A DNA stretch of 64,000 nt from Dipylidium caninum (Eukaryota; Platyhelminthes; Cestoda; Cyclophyllidea; Dipylidiidae): the NCBI GenBank assembly GCA_017562135.1, contig QEYB01001046.1:4836001-4900000 (forward strand), given 5' to 3'. This document shows positions 60,384 to 64,000 of the stretch, piece after piece. The notes under the pieces were generated by a model. It was not told the origin of the DNA and ran no database searches. It saw nothing but the letters and a program-made list of their open reading frames with translations. Every line of letters begins with the position of its first letter. The first letter of the stretch is position 1. The position numbers and the translations under genes are program-made.

Positions 60384-61995
60384 CTAAAGCCTTCCTTCGA
60401 AAGCAGAGAAGTTTTGCGCAGTGGCGTAGGCGAGTAGGGCCTGAATAGCCTGGTGTACCTCGAGGAAGCGTCGAGCATCGTGAATCCAGTCCGCAGCAAC
60501 AGCAGCTGGCTGACCACGTAGCTGGGAGAGGAGACGCACCGCAAACTCAATATCGGCACAGTTGGTGGAGTCTACATTAACCGCGGTGTCCACCTCGGGC
60601 ATGAGGGCGGCACGAGCACTCGTTAACAGGCAGAAGGCGTCCGGCGCGGCTTCCCCATCATCCACCGAGGGCCATTCAGTCTCAGGCGTGAGAAGACTTG
60701 GTCCCGTACCTGGCAACCGCGCCAGCATCCTTCGACGCCCCATACCATCGAAGAGCAAACGTGCCTGCAGCCACGACATCGCGTAGCTCCACAAAGAGCC
60801 ACCAGTCTCCCCCACCAGCGCCACATTGCATGCGGTCTTGTAAACCTTTGAAGAAGTGGAACAAATCTCTGCGGGATGAAGGGATAAAATTATGCAGCAT
60901 TTAAAACGCAATATGCACCTGACCGAAATTGTGACCCCATACCGAGATTGCTACCGAATTTATCTTCCCATGGTCTTTAACGTCCAGCCAACAAGTTCGA
61001 AGGGCACAACCTCATTATGAGGGAAGCGCTAAACCGAGGCCGAACAATAGCACTCACGAAGATAGATTATTGAGTGTTCTCATGAAGTGAAGGAGAAAAC
61101 TAACAGAACAGCGAGGTGGCACACAAATTTTAGAGGAATATGCGCAATAGTTTGAGTTTAGAGAAAAAGCAAAATTGTGCGTTTTTGGTTCTAGACCCAG
61201 AACTGCCATTTTCGAGAAGTTGATAAACAAACGTCTAAAAAATGGCTACCAAGAGTGAATGTCAAGCTTGGGGCGCGTGACAAACCCATAGCTTGCACTC
61301 TATTACAATTGGTATTAGGGAAAGTGGGATCGGGAAGCAGAAAGTAATCACTTTGTGGGACAAACAGAAAAAATTAGAACTACCGAGACTTATGGGATAA
61401 GTGCCGCAAGATAGTGCGGGGGCTTGTCTTAAGGGAAAGAGAAGAAACGCGTAGAGCAGATAAAAGCGTAACTGACTTTATTGAAGCGCTGAAGAAGTCC
61501 CTGTCGCGTCCAAACTCCATCGACGAGCGTTTCCTCGGGTAAGCTGTCAACAACCACTGTGGCAAACTCATGAACCTCACCAGCAGTCTCCCTAACTGCA
61601 TCCACATAGCTTCCCAGGGGATCACTCATGTAAAAGGGCTTGAACTCTTTAGACCGGCTCTCTAGGGCCCCGGAGGCCCCAATCTTGGAGAATGGCATCT
61701 CCAGAGTGAAGGCGAGCGCCTCCACAGCCAGCCAAAGGGCTTGTGTCTCCTTGGCGACACGATCTATGTCGGCGCGACCATCGACCACATGTTCGATGGC
61801 TTCCATCCGACGAATGCAAAGATGAAGGTCGGATTCAATGGCCACCTTTTGTTCGGCGAGTGCCTCGCGCAGACGCTGGTCGAATTGATGCTCGAGTTCC
61901 TCCTGTTTGAGACGAAGCATGTGGGCGAGGTGATGACCGTGACGTGCCAAAGCTGCGTTTAATTCGTGCTCCACATTGGCACGAGCTTGTTTCTC
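60384..61995 (-). CDS. IMMT: MICOS subunit MIC60/mitofilin, two 3' exons (5' part outside window)
   Basis: Exons 61995-61477 and 60845-60384 join in phase 0 and give the C-terminal 326 residues plus TAG. MIC60 is the inner-membrane core of the MICOS complex that shapes crista junctions. The first exon encodes a long coiled coil (EKQARANVEHELNAALARHG, then RLKQEELEHQFDQRLREAL) and the start of the mitofilin domain. The second contains RFNK/VYKTACNVALVGETGGSLWSY across the splice and the conserved end, with QLRGQPAAVAADWIHDARRFLE and ALLAYATAQN. The acceptor at 60846 was preferred to CCGCAG upstream because only it keeps the frame. The exon begins after TTTTTTAG in phase 0, so further 5' exons encoding the targeting sequence, membrane helix and more coiled coil must exist to the right. 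Confidence 0.88.
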
Positions 61996-64000
61996 CTAAA
62001 AAATGAGGTGATATGAACCAGGCCGGTGCTGGTGAGAAAAGATGATCCAACGATCGGAACGTAGGGGTCTACTGACAATCCCAAGACATATACTCCCTTA
62101 TTTATTGATACATACCCAACCAAATACACAAATTTCAAATTTAGACATTGGGCGTAGATTTAAGTCACTGTTCGATGTTTCAAAGCATTTCTTTTATTTT
62201 CACGAGGCTTGACAGATGTTTGTTCCCACTTAACACCCACATATTCATTCCTTTTTGCAAAAAGAGCACACACACACACTTAACAATTATGGAGATTTTA
62301 AAGAAAGTTTTTTTCCCACTCGCGTGGATATGAGCGTTCACACGCTAACTCGTGGCCATAGTAGACCCAAATTAAGCCGGGATGGAGAACCATTTGGGAA
62401 GGGGAATACGCTCCACGCGATGGGCGAATTTCACAGAAATGAAAGTCACCAATGGAATAAAAGAATTGGGGAAAGTTAAACTAACCCGAAAAGTGGTTTG
62501 GAGGGGTAGCAGAAACGATCGATTGAATGTCTCGAATATAAAAGTCCACTTTAACTTTCAAAACAAATGCTTGGGTGTCTCCGCAAAGCTCCAACTTAGA
62601 ACCTCATGTCGTGGACCGTAAAATCACGCCTGCATTTGCAGTCATAAAGGTCCTGGATTTAAATAATTATTGCATACGGAAGAGCAGCTCAGGCAAAGAG
62701 ATTACGGTCGTGGGGAGATCTGCCAATCTCGGTGTTGGCATTTCAGGGCGAAAGACCCGTTGTGCTGCAAACCACGCCTCCCTCGTGGCTCACCATCACT
62801 ATGAGACTGTTCAAACACAGCTGTAATGAATTAAGCTGCACGTACACAGATTTGAAACGCGTCTTACCTCCCGCCGACCTTAACGACCGCTGGAGTTAAC
62901 AGCGATGTTACCGGTCAAACAAGGCCGAGGTCCATGATTTTCCCTATGTATGAGAGATCGCACCTCAACTAAATTACATTGTTAAAAATGTCACTAATTA
63001 AACCCCTCAAGGCTGGAAAAAGCAAACAAAGGACACTTATCTGATTAACGTGTCAAAAACGCTTTCAACCCTCTAGGGAGAAGAATATTCTGGACGACGC
63101 TCCACCCGTGAGAAAAATACTCGTAACTAGCATGAAAAGGTGGTCTCTAGGACAGTTTGCGAAGTCTACACCACAGACGACAACACTGGCGCTAACAGGC
63201 AAAACGGTGTCTTGTTTTACACGTCGAGGCTGCAAGATCAACATCTGTGAGGAAGAAGCGTTGGACAACGTGATATTTATAAAACTATCGTCGGCGTTTC
63301 CCCATATGAAGTGAGAATGGCTGCAGGTAACTTTACACATGGAACAGCCCCAAGGCGTGAAAGACCCTAGATCCTCGGCCGCAGTGTCAAGGCGGGCAGA
63401 AGCACTTTTCGCCAGATGATTTGAACGGAAAAATTGGAATAGAAGAAGAAAAATAGGCGACTTGATGCAGAATTTTTCAAAGACGACGTTTCCCTATTTA
63501 CCAGCGCCAGAATTTGCCAACATTAGGAGACAATGAGAATTAAAAAGGAATAAAATAGGTCCAATAGTTAATTGAGAAGGCCCTCATCAGGTTTTGCAAT
63601 TTAGGTAGAAAATACCCAAAATCTACAAATGTGTGGCGACCTAATAAATTACTGCTTTTAAGCAATACAGTGTGTGGAAACTTGCAGTTACAAGGAAATA
63701 TAGTGAGCGGTGGCGACGACGGTGATGCAGTATGCGATTTGCCTCTAGGTTTAGTTTGTTATGCGTCTGTTGAGTTTTCCAGGACTTGACGCTTTAAGCA
63801 GCATTGATTCACGAGGAAATACATCATTTGATGGCGAGAGAGTTTAAATTGATAGGGGCATAATAAAATCGGCTTTGGAAAAAAAACTGATAGATGGTAA
63901 CTTCGAGAACGTGAAAGGCTGTCTAAGAATTGGGAACCAACACACTGGGTCTAAGACTAAAATTGGAAAAAAAGCAAATACGTAGTAAATTAGCTTCATG
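61996..64000 (-). other. probable MIC60 intron
   Basis: At least 2 kb upstream of the first visible MIC60 exon without a recognisable mitofilin exon. Minus-strand open frames here, such as 63340-63065, do not resemble MIC60. The interval is best read as an intron running past the window edge. Confidence 0.5.

Noticed and set aside
1..64000. CRISPR arrays, operons with ribosome binding sites, rRNA or tRNA genes
   Set aside because: The window is spliced eukaryotic DNA; I saw no regularly spaced direct repeats, and no tRNA or rRNA gene that I could support by eye.

Overview
This is eukaryotic nuclear DNA, most probably from a parasitic flatworm (cestode or trematode). Genes are interrupted by GT-AG introns and lie on both strands. 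The encoded proteins are ordinary animal proteins: PRORP, eIF2B beta, CPSF6, EHD, TMX, MIC60, an inositol 5-phosphatase and a neuropeptide F type receptor. Several genes have introns of only about 25-40 nt that are concentrated at their 5' ends, a pattern described for schistosomes and related worms. Species cannot be fixed from the window. Exon models were built by eye from splice sites, reading phase and remembered family similarity; no search was run.

Layout. 1-10 kb (GC-rich): one + strand gene joining a C2H2 finger, low-complexity linkers and a Crypton-derived (DUF3504, QRICH1/ZMYM-type) domain. 10.5-45 kb (visibly AT-richer and gene-dense): PRORP (-), a small unrecognised gene diverging from it (+), a weak open frame, an unrecognised - strand gene, EIF2B2 (+), CPSF6 (-), an INPP5K/J-like phosphatase (-), a doubtful small gene (+), EHD (+), a TMX1/TMX4-like ER thioredoxin (-) and a frame-broken open reading frame (-). 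45-64 kb (GC-rich, gene-poor): a two-exon neuropeptide F/Y receptor-like GPCR (-) and the 3' exons of MIC60 (-), whose 5' part must lie beyond the right edge.

The genes do not form a pathway. They are housekeeping functions (mitochondrial tRNA processing, translation initiation control, pre-mRNA 3' processing, phosphoinositide turnover, endocytic recycling, ER redox, cristae organisation) plus one signalling receptor and one domesticated-transposase regulator. The main items of interest are the ultrashort introns and their 5'-to-3' size gradient, two GC-AG introns, an altered catalytic motif in PRORP, and the fusion of a zinc finger to a catalytically truncated Crypton recombinase.
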